Below are positions 8,551-17,041 of a DNA stretch of 64,000 nt, piece after piece. A model generated the notes under the pieces. It was given only the letters and a program-made list of their open reading frames with translations, had not been told where the DNA came from and ran no database searches. The translations under genes and the position numbers were made by a program. Every line of letters begins with the position of its first letter. The stretch's first letter is position 1. The DNA is from Hyphomonas sp. L-53-1-40 (GTDB taxonomy: Bacteria; Pseudomonadota; Alphaproteobacteria; Caulobacterales; Hyphomonadaceae): the NCBI RefSeq assembly GCF_000682775.1, contig NZ_AWFI01000017.1, forward strand, positions 143,578 to 207,577, read 5' to 3'.

Positions 8551-10070
8551 ATGAGTGTCGCCCGCAATACCTTGGTGCAATCGTCCCTGACTTTGGGCAG
8601 CCGTATCCTCGGCATGGTTCGCGACATTCTGCTGATCGCGAAGATTGGTGCCGGGCCGATCGGCGACGCCTGGGCGACCGCGCAGCAATTCCCGAACCTG
8701 TTCCGCCGTATCTTCGCTGAAGGCGCCTTTGCCTCGGCCTTCGTGCCAACCTATGCCCGCACGCTGGAAGCCGAGGGGGCGGAAGCCGCACGCGATGTGG
8801 CACAGGAGGCGCTCCGCGTCTTGTTCGCCGCGACAGCGGCGCTGACTATCCTTGCGCAGGTTTTCATGCCGTGGGTCCTGTTGTTGATCCATGGCGGGCA
8901 GGCGGATGATCCGGAAAGCTATGGCCTCGCGGTGCTGCTGACGCGGATCACGATGCCGTATCTGACCTTCATGGCTATCGCGGCGCTCCTGTCGGGTGTC
9001 CTGAATTCGGCTGAGCGATTCATCCTGTCGGCGGGCGCGCCGACCTTGCTGAACCTCTCCCTGATCCCGGCTGCCTTCGTGGCGCCGGATGCCAAAGGCA
9101 CGGCGTTGGCGGCGGCGTTGGCCTATTTTGTTGCGGGCGTGCTGCAGGCAGGAGCACTCTGGTGGGGCGTCAACCGGCAGAAAGTACATCTGAGCCTGAT
9201 TGGCTGGCCCCGCATGACTCGCTGAAGCTCGCCATTCCCGGTACGATTGCAGCGTCCGGTACGCAAATCAATATCATCGTCAGCCAGTCGCTGGCGAGTT
9301 TCGAAGTCGGCGCAAAGTCCTGGCTCTATGCCGCTGACCGGCTTTACCAGCTGCCGCTCGGGCTTGTGGGGGTGGCCGTCGGTGTCGCCATCCTTCCGCG
9401 TCTCAGCCGGGCCGCGCGGGCGAGTGATGACGGGTCAAGCCGCCAGACGATGGATGAGGGCATTGGCCTCGCCCTGGCGCTGACCCTGCCGGCGGCCGCG
9501 GCGCTGATGATTGCGCCAGTCTTCCTCATCGACGCCTTCTTCACGCGCGGCGAGTTTCTGCCGTCCGATGCCACGATGTCCGGAAATGCGCTGTTTCATT
9601 TTGCATGGGGCGTTCCCGCCTTCGTGCTGATCAAGGTGCTCGCGCCTGCCTTCTTCGCGCGGGAAGATACCAGGACACCGATGCGCTTTGCGCTGATATC
9701 GGTCGTAGTCAACACAGCGCTCGGTGCGGGACTGTTCTTCTGGATGAAGTCCAATGGTCAGGCGGGCTTCATCGGTCTTGCCATCGCCACCTCGATTGCG
9801 GCCTGGGTGAACACGGCGCTGCTGGCCCTGACGCTGATGCGGCGCGGCTGGTATGTTCCCGGCGCGCGGCTCGTCTCTGGTGTCGTCCGCGCTGCGGTCG
9901 CTACGGCGATCATGTCGGGCGCGGTTTGGTTTATGCTGGAAAATCTCACTCTGATCCGGGCCGAACTCTGGAATTCGCGCATTGTTTCGGCCGCCGCCAT
10001 TTACGCAATTGCCGCCCTGCTGACTGGTGCAATCCGCATTTCTGACATTCGTCAGGCTTTGCGACGCTAG
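8551..10070 (+). pseudogene. murJ: Lipid II flippase MurJ, reading frame broken
   Basis: Two overlapping frames together encode one MurJ. The first runs from ATG 8551 (AGGG eight bases upstream) to a stop at 9225. It carries the N-terminal half: RNTLVQSSLTLGSRILGMVRD, then QQFPNLFRRIFAEGAFASAFVP. The second is open from 9162 to 10070 and resumes with LKLAIPGTIAASGTQINIIV, YAADRLYQLPLGLVGVAVG and APAFFAREDTRTP. The switch must occur between about 9162 and 9222, and a single missing base would restore one ~506-residue protein. A CCCC run near 9211-9214 is a possible site. MurJ moves lipid II across the inner membrane and is essential in most walled bacteria, so a sequencing or assembly error is as likely as a real mutation. 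trpS follows 24 bases later. Confidence 0.88.
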
Positions 10071-10094
10071 ACAAACGCGCTAAAGCGCCTGCCC

Positions 10095-11132
10095 ATGACT
10101 GATACACCTGAATCTTATAGCGGCCCGCAGCGCATTTTCTCGGGCATCCAGCCAACTGGCAATCTCCATCTGGGCAACTATCTGGGCGCCCTGAAGAAGT
10201 TCGTGGATTTGCAGGAAGATGGTTGGGACGCAGTGTACGCCGTGGTGGACCTGCACGCCATCACGATGCCGGTGGAGAAGGGGGCTCTTGTGAGCCAGAC
10301 TCGCCAGATCGCAGCGGCGTTCCTTGCCTGTGGCGTGGACCCGAAGAAATCCATCATTTATGCGCAATCGTCGGTGAAGGCGCATGTCGAGCTTGCCTGG
10401 ATCTTCAATTGCGTGGCGCGCATGGGATGGGTCGAGCGGATGACGCAGTTCAAGGACAAGGCAGGCAAGGATGCCGAACGGGCGTCGGTTGGCTTGTTCA
10501 CATATCCTGTCCTGCAAGCAGCCGACATCCTGGCCTACAAGGCAACGCATGTGCCGGTAGGCGAGGATCAGAAGCAGCATCTGGAACTCAGCCGCGATAT
10601 CGCCGACCGTTTTAACCGGGAATACGACGCGCCGGGCTTTTTCCCGCTGCCGGAGCCGCTAATCAAGGGGCCGGGCGCGCGTGTCATGAGCCTGAAGGAC
10701 GGCACGAAGAAAATGTCCAAGTCTGATCCGTCTGAGCTCTCTCGGATTGCGCTGGTGGATGACGCTGACACGATTGCGAAGAAGATCAAGAAGGCCAAGA
10801 CGGACCTTGAAGGAGACATGCCAAGCGACGTGGAGGGCCTGAAAGGGCGTCCGGAAGTCGAGAACCTTGTCGGCATATATGCGGCACTCGCAGGCGAGAC
10901 CGTCGAGGGTGTGCTCAAGCAGTATGGCGGGCAGGGATTTGGCGTTTTCAAACCGGCCCTGGCCGAGGTGACGGTCGCCCATTTGGCGCCGATCACACAG
11001 CGCTATCGTGAGATTTTGGATGACCATGCGTTTATTGACTCCGTCTTGAAAGATGGTGCTGAGCGTGCGGATGCGATCTCGGCGCCGATTATCAAAGACG
11101 TTCGAAAGCGAGTTGGGTTCTGGGGGGCATAG
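10095..11132 (+). CDS. trpS: Tryptophan--tRNA ligase
   Basis: This 345-residue class I aminoacyl-tRNA synthetase charges tRNA-Trp. The ATP-binding HIGH-type motif is HLGN in [11 protein letters not shown] (residues ~20-30), and the KMSKS loop is intact ([13 protein letters not shown], near residue 206). [11 protein letters not shown] and [22 protein letters not shown] are typical tryptophan-pocket and dimer-interface segments. The length is normal for the bacterial enzyme. The start at ATG 10095 keeps the N-terminal IFSGIQPTG strand complete. It lies just downstream of glnD-murJ and is probably co-transcribed with them. There is no sign of a tryptophan-dependent leader upstream. Confidence 0.97.
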   Translation: MTDTPESYSGPQRIFSGIQPTGNLHLGNYLGALKKFVDLQEDGWDAVYAVVDLHAITMPVEKGALVSQTRQIAAAFLACGVDPKKSIIYAQSSVKAHVELAWIFNCVARMGWVERMTQFKDKAGKDAERASVGLFTYPVLQAADILAYKATHVPVGEDQKQHLELSRDIADRFNREYDAPGFFPLPEPLIKGPGARVMSLKDGTKKMSKSDPSELSRIALVDDADTIAKKIKKAKTDLEGDMPSDVEGLKGRPEVENLVGIYAALAGETVEGVLKQYGGQGFGVFKPALAEVTVAHLAPITQRYREILDDHAFIDSVLKDGAERADAISAPIIKDVRKRVGFWGA

Positions 11133-11230
11133 TTTCTGAGTGCGGCGTACCCCTGCGGCGCCGCGCTCCATTGACCCCGGTAACCGTCAGGCTACTTCTC
11201 GGGCAACGTTCAGTCGGTTGGAGTTCTTCT

Positions 11231-11686
11231 ATGCGTATCATGGCACTTGTCGCTTCCCTCGGTCTTGCGGCCCTGGCAGCGTGTTCGCCAGCCTCTCAAG
11301 GCGGTGAAAACTCGGTCAGCGTGAGCGATGCGTACATCGTGAAGCCAACACCCGGTCGGGATGTTGCCGGAGGCGGTCTGACCCTTTCGGTGACCGGTGA
11401 TGCAATGGCGCTGGTGGGCGCCGATACGGACATCGCCGATACGGTCGAACTGCACACTATGAGCATGGAAGATGGTGTCATGAGAATGCGCAAGGTCGAG
11501 CAGTTGGACGTGTCCGAGGGTACGCCACTGGTGCTGGAAAGTGGGGGCGCCCATCTGATGCTGTTCGGCGTCAGCCCTGACATCGAGATTGGCGAAACGG
11601 TTGACTTGGTCCTCACTCTGACGGGTTCGGACGGTTCCGAGTCGACCCTCACCACAGAAGCTGAAATCCGCGGACTGGGCGACTAA
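11231..11686 (+). CDS. PCu(A)C-type copper chaperone lipoprotein
   Basis: This 151-residue protein has a lipoprotein signal (MRIMALVASLGLAALAAC, lipidated Cys18) followed by a PCu(A)C domain. The copper-ligand pattern is visible: H75 and M77 in ELHTMSMEDG, then M84 and M86 in VMRMRKV, and H108 with M110 in GGAHLMLFG. These His/Met ligands let family members carry Cu(I) in the periplasm for cytochrome oxidase Cu(A) assembly or copper handling. The open frame begins at 11171, but only ATG 11231 places the signal peptide at the N-terminus. No oxidase-assembly genes are nearby, so its specific partner is unknown. Confidence 0.88.
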   Translation: MRIMALVASLGLAALAACSPASQGGENSVSVSDAYIVKPTPGRDVAGGGLTLSVTGDAMALVGADTDIADTVELHTMSMEDGVMRMRKVEQLDVSEGTPLVLESGGAHLMLFGVSPDIEIGETVDLVLTLTGSDGSESTLTTEAEIRGLGD

Positions 11687-11695
11687 GCTCACAAA

Positions 11696-11713
11696 GGCGC
11701 AGTTTTGTGCGCC
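11696..11713 (+). terminator. Weak hairpin after the copper-chaperone gene
   Basis: GGCGCA (11696-11701) and TGCGCC (11708-11713) form a perfect 6-bp stem with a 6-base loop ten bases after the stop codon. No T-run follows, so this is at best a weak or Rho-assisted terminator. Confidence 0.3.
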
Positions 11714-11742
11714 GCGATTGCCTGAAATTTATCCCTCAAAAC

Positions 11743-11774
11743 CATGCCGTCCGGCCAATTGGCGGGCAGGCATG
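11743..11774. repeat. Imperfect 32-bp palindrome
   Basis: The two 16-base halves, meeting between 11758 and 11759, are reverse complements at 13 of 16 positions. The outer arms are CATGCC/GGCATG and the core is GCCAATTGGC. It lies in the 200-bp gap between the copper chaperone and DUF2333 genes. It could be a transcription hairpin or a protein-binding site; nothing decides between these. Confidence 0.45.
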
Positions 11775-11787
11775 TTGCTTGCATATA

Positions 11788-11811
11788 TTTAACAGTAAAT
11801 AGACTGTTAAA
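11788..11811. promoter_or_regulatory. Perfect 8-bp inverted repeat upstream of DUF2333, candidate operator
   Basis: TTTAACAG (11788-11795) and CTGTTAAA (11804-11811) are perfect 8-bp arms separated by 8 bp of AT-rich sequence, 76 bases before the DUF2333 start. The shape suits a dimeric helix-turn-helix repressor. The region is strikingly AT-rich against its surroundings, as promoters usually are. The cognate regulator is unknown. Confidence 0.5.
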
Positions 11812-11886
11812 ATTCGCGGAACCTCGGCATAGTGTCCTGAACGCAACAGGTTCCGCTTAAGTATGAGTAGAGACAGGGTAGAGTGA

Positions 11887-12939
11887 ATGGCATTTGATAG
11901 TCGCCTCCCCGCGGCATACCAGGAGGAAGGTCCTGTCGTGACTGTGCTGGGTTCCGATCATCTCGTAACATTCGACTATGCCGAGCCTAGCCCCATCATG
12001 TTGTTTGCCCAGCGCTGGTGGCGCCGGACTGTGACGCTTCTGAAAGTCGGCACAGTTGTGTGTGCAGTGGCGGCGTATCCCATCATGACAGTCGCCTCCA
12101 ATCGGATCGATGACAGCAGTATCGAAGTTGCGGGCCAGAACTGGACCTTGCCGGAAGTTGGTGTCTCGATCGTGAAAATCGCCCGTGAGCTGGAAGGTGC
12201 TGGCTGGGCAGGGGATCGTGCAAACTGGCACCCTCAGGCGCGGCTCACCGCCATGCCGGCTTGGCAACGTGCAACCGCCAATGCCCTTTCACAACATACC
12301 GCGCTTCTGGCGGACCTTACGGTCAAGGATGGCGATGTCGATTCAGATTTGAAGGCAGCTGCTCGCCTTTTGAAAGGGGTGGAAGGCGAAGACATGCGCC
12401 CGCGCCTCACCGCTGCAGCCGAGGCGTTGAACCGCTATGACTCTCGCGCAGGCCGTGGCTTGGCGGCGACGCCAGACAAGGTCGTGAAATTGGCGGCTGA
12501 AGCGACTTTGTTCGCGAGCTGGGCCGGAGCAGATCGGATCGATCTGTCTGTTCAGGTCAATCAGGACGTTGTTGAGTGGCCAGCCAGCAGGGTCGATATC
12601 GAGACATTTTACGGCGCTAAAGCCCGTGCACATCTGGCGCAGCAAATGCTGGCCGCTGCACGCACTGCAGAGCCACGCCTCGCGCGCCTGCCTTCGGTCA
12701 GTACGGCCTTTGATCGCGCGGAACTGGCTTGGAGCAGGGCGGCACAGATGAAGCCTTTGGTCGTTTCGAATCAGAGCGGTGACGGCCCATTCATGGCCAA
12801 TCATCTGGCAAGTATCGGGTTTTATCTCAGCGAAGCGCAGGATGCGTCCCGCAATCTGGCTGAAGCATTGGGTCAGGTCCCTGAGGGTGCACTAGAGAAT
12901 GTTGCAGCATTGGAAACGCAACTCGCCTCTGCACCGTAA
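11887..12939 (+). CDS. DUF2333 family protein
   Basis: This 350-residue protein has about 50 cytoplasmic residues, one transmembrane helix (TLLKVGTVVCAVAAYPIMTVA, around 49-69) and a large periplasmic helical domain. The RIDDSS segment straight after the helix, the AWQRATANALSQHTALL region, DSDLKAAARLLKG and the C-terminal SGDGPFMANHLASIGFYLSEA are characteristic of DUF2333, a family found mostly in proteobacteria and of unknown function. The two palindromes upstream suggest that its expression is controlled. It sits between a copper chaperone gene and nfu, with 82 bases to nfu, and may be transcribed alone. Confidence 0.75.
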   Translation: MAFDSRLPAAYQEEGPVVTVLGSDHLVTFDYAEPSPIMLFAQRWWRRTVTLLKVGTVVCAVAAYPIMTVASNRIDDSSIEVAGQNWTLPEVGVSIVKIARELEGAGWAGDRANWHPQARLTAMPAWQRATANALSQHTALLADLTVKDGDVDSDLKAAARLLKGVEGEDMRPRLTAAAEALNRYDSRAGRGLAATPDKVVKLAAEATLFASWAGADRIDLSVQVNQDVVEWPASRVDIETFYGAKARAHLAQQMLAAARTAEPRLARLPSVSTAFDRAELAWSRAAQMKPLVVSNQSGDGPFMANHLASIGFYLSEAQDASRNLAEALGQVPEGALENVAALETQLASAP

Positions 12940-13021
12940 TCTCACGCCATCCCTTGAACCTGCCCCTCGCCTGAGCCATCTGGATTGGTAAGACCGCAAG
13001 CCAGAAAGGGCCCCCAAGGCC

Positions 13022-13600
13022 ATGTTCATTCAAACAGAACCGACGCCGAATCCGGACACCGTAAAATTCCTTCCCGGCCATCCTGTGGCGGGCGATGCCG
13101 GTCCGTTTGATTTTCCCGATGTGGCCAGCGCTCGGATGAGCTTGCTGGCACGTGCACTCTTTCAAGTCGATGGCGTAGAACGTGTTTTCCTTGGTAGTGA
13201 TTTTGTGTCGATCAACAAGGATCCCGACAAGGATTGGAAACATGTGAAGCCGATGGTGCTCGCCGCCATTATGGATCATTACATGGCTGGCTTGCCGGTT
13301 GTGGAAGAGGGCGCAGCGCCGTCAGCCGATGCTGAAGCCAATGTCAGTTATGAGGGTGAAGCTGCCGAGATCGTCGAAGAAATTCGTGAACTCATCGAGA
13401 CGCGTGTTCGCCCCGCTGTTGCTCAAGACGGCGGCGACATCATTTTTCACAAATTCGAGCCGGATACCGGTATCGTGCATTTGTCGATGCGGGGCGCGTG
13501 TGCGGGCTGTCCATCGTCGACCATGACCCTCAAGCAGGGAATTGAAAACATGCTGAAGACCTATGTACCAGAAGTCACTGCCGTCGAGGCCGTACTGTAG
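13022..13600 (+). CDS. Fe-S cluster scaffold/carrier protein Nfu (NifU family)
   Basis: This 192-residue protein has two domains. The N-terminal Nfu_N domain begins MFIQTEPTPNPDTVKFLPG and includes FQVDGVERVFLGSDFVSINK. The C-terminal NifU domain contains the cluster-binding pair C160 and C163 in RGACAGCPSSTMTLKQGIE. Such proteins hold a transient [4Fe-4S] cluster and deliver it to client enzymes in the cytoplasm. Length and domain order match the mitochondrial/alphaproteobacterial NFU1 type. ATG 13022 is followed immediately by the conserved domain. It belongs to the nfu...tsaB-rimI...fur neighbourhood often seen in alphaproteobacteria. Confidence 0.95.
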   Translation: MFIQTEPTPNPDTVKFLPGHPVAGDAGPFDFPDVASARMSLLARALFQVDGVERVFLGSDFVSINKDPDKDWKHVKPMVLAAIMDHYMAGLPVVEEGAAPSADAEANVSYEGEAAEIVEEIRELIETRVRPAVAQDGGDIIFHKFEPDTGIVHLSMRGACAGCPSSTMTLKQGIENMLKTYVPEVTAVEAVL

Positions 13601-13697
13601 GGCTCGCGACATTTGGACTGCTGCAGACTGCATTGATTGTTCAGGCGTTTCCCGGCAAGACTCAAAAACATATTTCAGGAACAGAAGGAAACAGGTC

Positions 13698-14297
13698 ATG
13701 TCTCACCCGGTGAACGACCATGCGCTCGACGTGATATTTCGGGATGGACGCAGCTATAACGGTTTCCAGGACAAGGACGTCCCGGAAGTGCTGGTTCGGG
13801 CTGTCTACGACCTTGCCAAAATGGGGCCGACCAGCGCCAACTGTTCTCCGGCCCGTTTCGTCTTTGTATCTTCTGCGGAAGGCAAAGAGCGTCTTCTGCC
13901 GTTGGTCTCGCAGGGCAACCAACAAAAGGTGAAGGAAGCCAAATGGTCCGTGATCATTGCATATGACATGGAGTTCCAGGAAAAAATCCCGAAACTGTTC
14001 CCACACAATCCAAGTGCCAAGCACTGGTTTGATGGCAATCGTGAGGAGACAGCCTTTCGGAACGGCTCGCTGCAAAGCGCCTATTTCCTGATGGCGGCGC
14101 GTTCACTCGGCCTCGACACAGGACCAATGTCGGGCTTTGACATGGACGCCGTGAATAAGGAATTCTTCGAAAACCAGGATGGCGAAGAGAAAAGCTGGCG
14201 CGCCAACTGGATCTGCAATCTCGGTTATGGCGACAAGTCGACCATTTTTGCGCGGAGTCCGCGACTGCACTTCGATGAGGCCTGCCGGATCGTTTAG
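13698..14297 (+). CDS. RutE-like malonic semialdehyde reductase / nitroreductase family protein
   Basis: This 199-residue FMN-dependent nitroreductase-fold protein closely follows the RutE/HadB pattern: the MGPTSANCSPARFVFV motif near the N-terminus, ETAFRNGSLQSAYFLMAARSLGLDTGPMSGFD in the middle, and the YGDKSTIFARSPRLHFDEA tail. RutE reduces malonic semialdehyde to 3-hydroxypropionate in the Rut uracil pathway. No other rut gene is present here, so the real substrate is open and a general carbonyl/nitro reductase role is possible. The frame extends to 13563, but ATG 13698 is the first position fitting the family N-terminus, and it has AGGAAACAGG upstream. tsaB starts six bases after the stop. 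Confidence 0.87.
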   Translation: MSHPVNDHALDVIFRDGRSYNGFQDKDVPEVLVRAVYDLAKMGPTSANCSPARFVFVSSAEGKERLLPLVSQGNQQKVKEAKWSVIIAYDMEFQEKIPKLFPHNPSAKHWFDGNREETAFRNGSLQSAYFLMAARSLGLDTGPMSGFDMDAVNKEFFENQDGEEKSWRANWICNLGYGDKSTIFARSPRLHFDEACRIV

Positions 14298-14303
14298 CAA
14301 GCC

Positions 14304-14948
14304 ATGCTCGTCCTTGGACTGAATACTGCCTTTTCGGCTATGGAAGCGGCCATTGTACGCGATGGTGAAATTCTCGCCGATGCGCGCGAGACCATGGCGC
14401 GTGGGCAGGATAAGGCGTTGCCAGGCTTTGTAGAGCGCTTGCTGGATGAGGCCGGCGTCTCACTAGCCGAGCTTGACCGGATCGCTGTGGTGACCGGGCC
14501 GGGCAGTTTCACGGGCATTCGCATTGGCGTTGCCTATGCGCGCGGGCTGGCGCTTGTGACTGAAGCTCCCTGTATTGGCGTGACCAGCATCGAGGCCGCC
14601 ATTCCCGCAGGAATGGAAGACACTGTGCTTGGCTGCATAGCCGCGCAGAAGCGCCCGCCGGAGCAGACATGGTGGGTGCAGGGCGTTTCCGGCAATCAGG
14701 GCCTCGCCGGCACGATGGAAGTGGGTTTAGACGAATTGAAGGCCATGCTGACCGGGTTTCACGCTCCCATCTTCATGCAGGGGAGCGAGGCGTTGGAGGA
14801 GATGGCAGAGGCGCTGGACATCCGCCCCCTAATTGCTTCGGCTGTGACGGCGGCCTTGAAAGCGCCCCTGTTCGACCCCGCGCAGCACCTGCCCGCGCCG
14901 GTCTATGCGCGCGAGCCAGATGCGAAGCTGCCGGAAACAAGAACCTGA
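14304..14948 (+). CDS. tsaB: tRNA t6A biosynthesis protein TsaB
   Basis: This 214-residue protein has an actin-like ASKHA fold. Marks include the N-terminal LVLGLNTAFSAMEAAI strand, ARGQDKALPGFVERLLDEA, and the strongly conserved VVTGPGSFTGIRIGVAYARGLAL segment. TsaB partners TsaD and TsaE to attach threonylcarbamoyl to A37 of ANN-reading tRNAs, and is required for accurate translation. tsaD is not in the window. The stop overlaps the ATG of rimI by one base (TGATG), which fits the frequent tsaB-rimI operon and indicates coupled translation. Confidence 0.95.
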   Translation: MLVLGLNTAFSAMEAAIVRDGEILADARETMARGQDKALPGFVERLLDEAGVSLAELDRIAVVTGPGSFTGIRIGVAYARGLALVTEAPCIGVTSIEAAIPAGMEDTVLGCIAAQKRPPEQTWWVQGVSGNQGLAGTMEVGLDELKAMLTGFHAPIFMQGSEALEEMAEALDIRPLIASAVTAALKAPLFDPAQHLPAPVYAREPDAKLPETRT

Positions 14949-15406
14949 TGTCGGGCCTACTGGTGCTACGACCGGACGATGCGGGGCAGGTGGCCCTGTT
15001 GCATGCGAAATCCTTTAGTGAGAGCGAGGCCTGGAGCGCTGCTTCGATGCGCGATCTGCTCAAGGACCCGAACGTGCTGACCTTGGGCATTCTCTCCGAT
15101 GGACAATTGGCCGCTTTTGTCATGGGCCAGACGGTGGCGGGTGAAACCGATATCCTGACCATTGCGACCGATCCGGACCAGCGCCGGAAGGGTCTGGCCG
15201 GTCGCTTGATCAGCGCGCTGGTAAAGCGTGTGGGAGAACGGGGCGTCACGCGTATCATGCTGGATGTAGCCGAAGACAACCTGCCCGCTCGTGAACTCTA
15301 TCGGGCGCATGGGTTCGCTGAAGATGGTCGCCGTCCACGCTATTACCGCGCCGCGCGAAACGTGCCTGTGGATGCTATCCTGATGTCCCGATCCTTGAGC
15401 CTGTAG
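14948..15406 (+). CDS. rimI: RimI-like ribosomal protein N-alpha-acetyltransferase (GNAT)
   Basis: This 152-residue GNAT protein has the acetyl-CoA binding loop in ATDPDQRRKGLAGRLISALV (motif A, R/Q-x-x-G-x-A) followed by LDVAEDNLPARELYRAHGFAEDGRRPRYY, the standard C-terminal part of RimI. RimI acetylates the N-terminal Ala of ribosomal protein S18. The assignment to RimI over other GNATs rests on the overlap with tsaB, a well-known gene pair. The much longer open frame upstream of 14948 is a shadow of tsaB. The start overlaps the tsaB stop. Confidence 0.88.
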   Translation: MSGLLVLRPDDAGQVALLHAKSFSESEAWSAASMRDLLKDPNVLTLGILSDGQLAAFVMGQTVAGETDILTIATDPDQRRKGLAGRLISALVKRVGERGVTRIMLDVAEDNLPARELYRAHGFAEDGRRPRYYRAARNVPVDAILMSRSLSL

Positions 15407-15483
15407 GTCTTGTTTTCAGTTTCTTTGGGCGGCGCTCGAAAATGCATTATGTTTCTGATGAACCCGCCAAGGAGGATATCCAA

Positions 15484-16371
15484 ATGACCACTAATTCCGA
15501 CCCGGCAGAGATTCCACAGGAAGTGTACGAACTCTACGACGCCTATTGTCATGGCGACATGTCGCGGCGCGCATTCTTTTCCGGTCTCAGCACATATGCG
15601 GTCGGCGGGCTGACTGTCTCGACGCTCGCCGCCTGTGTGATGCCAGACTACGCAAAACAGCAGACCCAGCCAGGTGAAGACGGCCTGTATGAGGAAATGC
15701 TGGTTTACGACTCCCCCAACGGAGCCGGCAAGATGGAAGGCTATTTCGTGCGGCCGGCGGGGGCTGAGCAGACATTGCCTGGCATTGTTGTGATCCACGA
15801 AAACCGCGGACTGAACTCTCACATCAAGGACGTGACGCGCCGCGCCGCGCAGGCGGGTTATGTCGCCTTCGCGCCCGACGCGCTCTACCCGCTCGGCGGT
15901 TACCCCGGAAACGACGATGATGGCCGCGCGATGCAGGCAAAGCGCGATCGCGAGTCCATGGTGCAGGATTTCATGGCGGCGGCTGAGTTCCTTCGGGGCC
16001 ACGTCGCCGTGAACGGCAAGGTCGGATGTGTGGGTTTCTGTTTCGGCGGGGCCGTATCAAACCTCATGGCCGTGCGCCAGCCTTGGCTCTCAGCAGCCGT
16101 GCCGTTTTACGGTGGTTGGCCAACGGTTGAGGAGGCTGCAGACGTGAAAGTGCCGTTGCAGATCCACCTGGCGGGCTTGGATGAGCGTGTGAATAGCGGT
16201 TGGCCGGTTTATAAGGCGGCTCTGGATGAAAACCGTGCCGAGTACGAGGCTTATATCTATCCGGGTGTGAATCATGGTTTTCACAACGACACGACCTCCC
16301 GCTATGATGAGGAAGCTGCACAGCTGGCATGGGCCCGCACCGTGGAGTTTTTCAACCTGCATCTGGGCTGA
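15484..16371 (+). CDS. Exported dienelactone hydrolase family protein
   Basis: This 295-residue alpha/beta hydrolase has the dienelactone-hydrolase catalytic set: Cys186 in GCVGFCFGGA, Asp233 in LAGLDERVN and His264 in GVNHGFHNDT, with ENRGLNSHIKDVTRR supplying the oxyanion region. Unlike cytosolic DLH enzymes it carries a ~50-residue N-terminal extension with a twin-arginine motif (SRRAFF at 27-32) and a hydrophobic stretch ending LAAC at 48-51, so Tat export and possible lipidation are likely. AAGGAGGA lies before ATG 15484 and decides the start over ATG 15442. Related Tat-exported DLH proteins are common and mostly uncharacterised; no aromatic-degradation genes are next to it. Confidence 0.9.
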   Translation: MTTNSDPAEIPQEVYELYDAYCHGDMSRRAFFSGLSTYAVGGLTVSTLAACVMPDYAKQQTQPGEDGLYEEMLVYDSPNGAGKMEGYFVRPAGAEQTLPGIVVIHENRGLNSHIKDVTRRAAQAGYVAFAPDALYPLGGYPGNDDDGRAMQAKRDRESMVQDFMAAAEFLRGHVAVNGKVGCVGFCFGGAVSNLMAVRQPWLSAAVPFYGGWPTVEEAADVKVPLQIHLAGLDERVNSGWPVYKAALDENRAEYEAYIYPGVNHGFHNDTTSRYDEEAAQLAWARTVEFFNLHLG

Positions 16372-16450
16372 CCGGGACGGATATCGCACCACCTGTTGGT
16401 GTGTTTGACACCTTATCTGACTGGACTTCCCTGAAATGTGAGGGCAAAAC

Positions 16451-16879
16451 ATGGCTATGGATCGACTCGAAAAACTCTGTGCAGACAAAGGTCTCCGGAT
16501 GACTGAGCCCCGGCGCATTATTGCGCGGGTGCTATCCTCGTCTGAAGACCACCCGGACGCCGAGGAGCTGCACCGGCGTGCGAACTCCATGGATGCGTCG
16601 ATCTCTCTGGCCACCGTCTACCGGACCGTGAAGCTGTTCGAAGATGCTGGCATTATTCAGGCACATGATTTCCGCGATGGTCGCGCACGCTATGAAGAGG
16701 TGCCTGACGAACATCACGACCATCTTATCAATGTGAAGAGTGGCGAAGTGGTCGAGTTCCATTCCGAGGAAATCGAACGTCTTCAGGTAGAGATTGCCAA
16801 GAAGCTTGGCTTTAAACTGGTTGATCACCGTCTCGAACTCTATGGCATTCCACTGCAGGACGACGACCAGACTTCATAG
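16451..16879 (+). CDS. fur: Fur family transcriptional regulator
   Basis: This 142-residue metal-responsive repressor has a winged helix N-terminus (RMTEPRRIIARVL...ISLATVYRTVKLFEDAGII) and a C-terminal metal-binding dimer domain. The HHDH motif is at 88-91 in VPDEHHDHLINVKSGEVVEFH. The CxxC pair that binds structural zinc in enterobacterial Fur is absent, as is usual in the alphaproteobacterial Fur/Mur group, so it may sense iron or manganese. It lacks the haem motif expected of Irr. GAGGG lies nine bases before ATG 16451. It is probably autonomous, since a short inverted repeat at 16387-16401 precedes it. Confidence 0.92.
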   Translation: MAMDRLEKLCADKGLRMTEPRRIIARVLSSSEDHPDAEELHRRANSMDASISLATVYRTVKLFEDAGIIQAHDFRDGRARYEEVPDEHHDHLINVKSGEVVEFHSEEIERLQVEIAKKLGFKLVDHRLELYGIPLQDDDQTS

Positions 16880-17041
16880 AAGTTTGGTTGCCCGACGCAG
16901 CCCGTTCAAGTCCCGTAAAGTATTCAGCGTCCACACTGGCTGTTCAGTTTTGACTGGTCTGGACCGGTGCGTGAATCCTTGCTGGCTGCCCAAGATCAGC
17001 CGCATTCCGGACCTAATCAGATTACGGGACGGTAATTCGAC

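Noticed and set aside
16387..16412. Short inverted repeats (CACCA/TGGTG and GGTGT/ACACC) before fur
   Set aside because: Arms of five bases are expected by chance, the two overlap each other, and no -10 sits at proper distance from the TTGACA at 16405.
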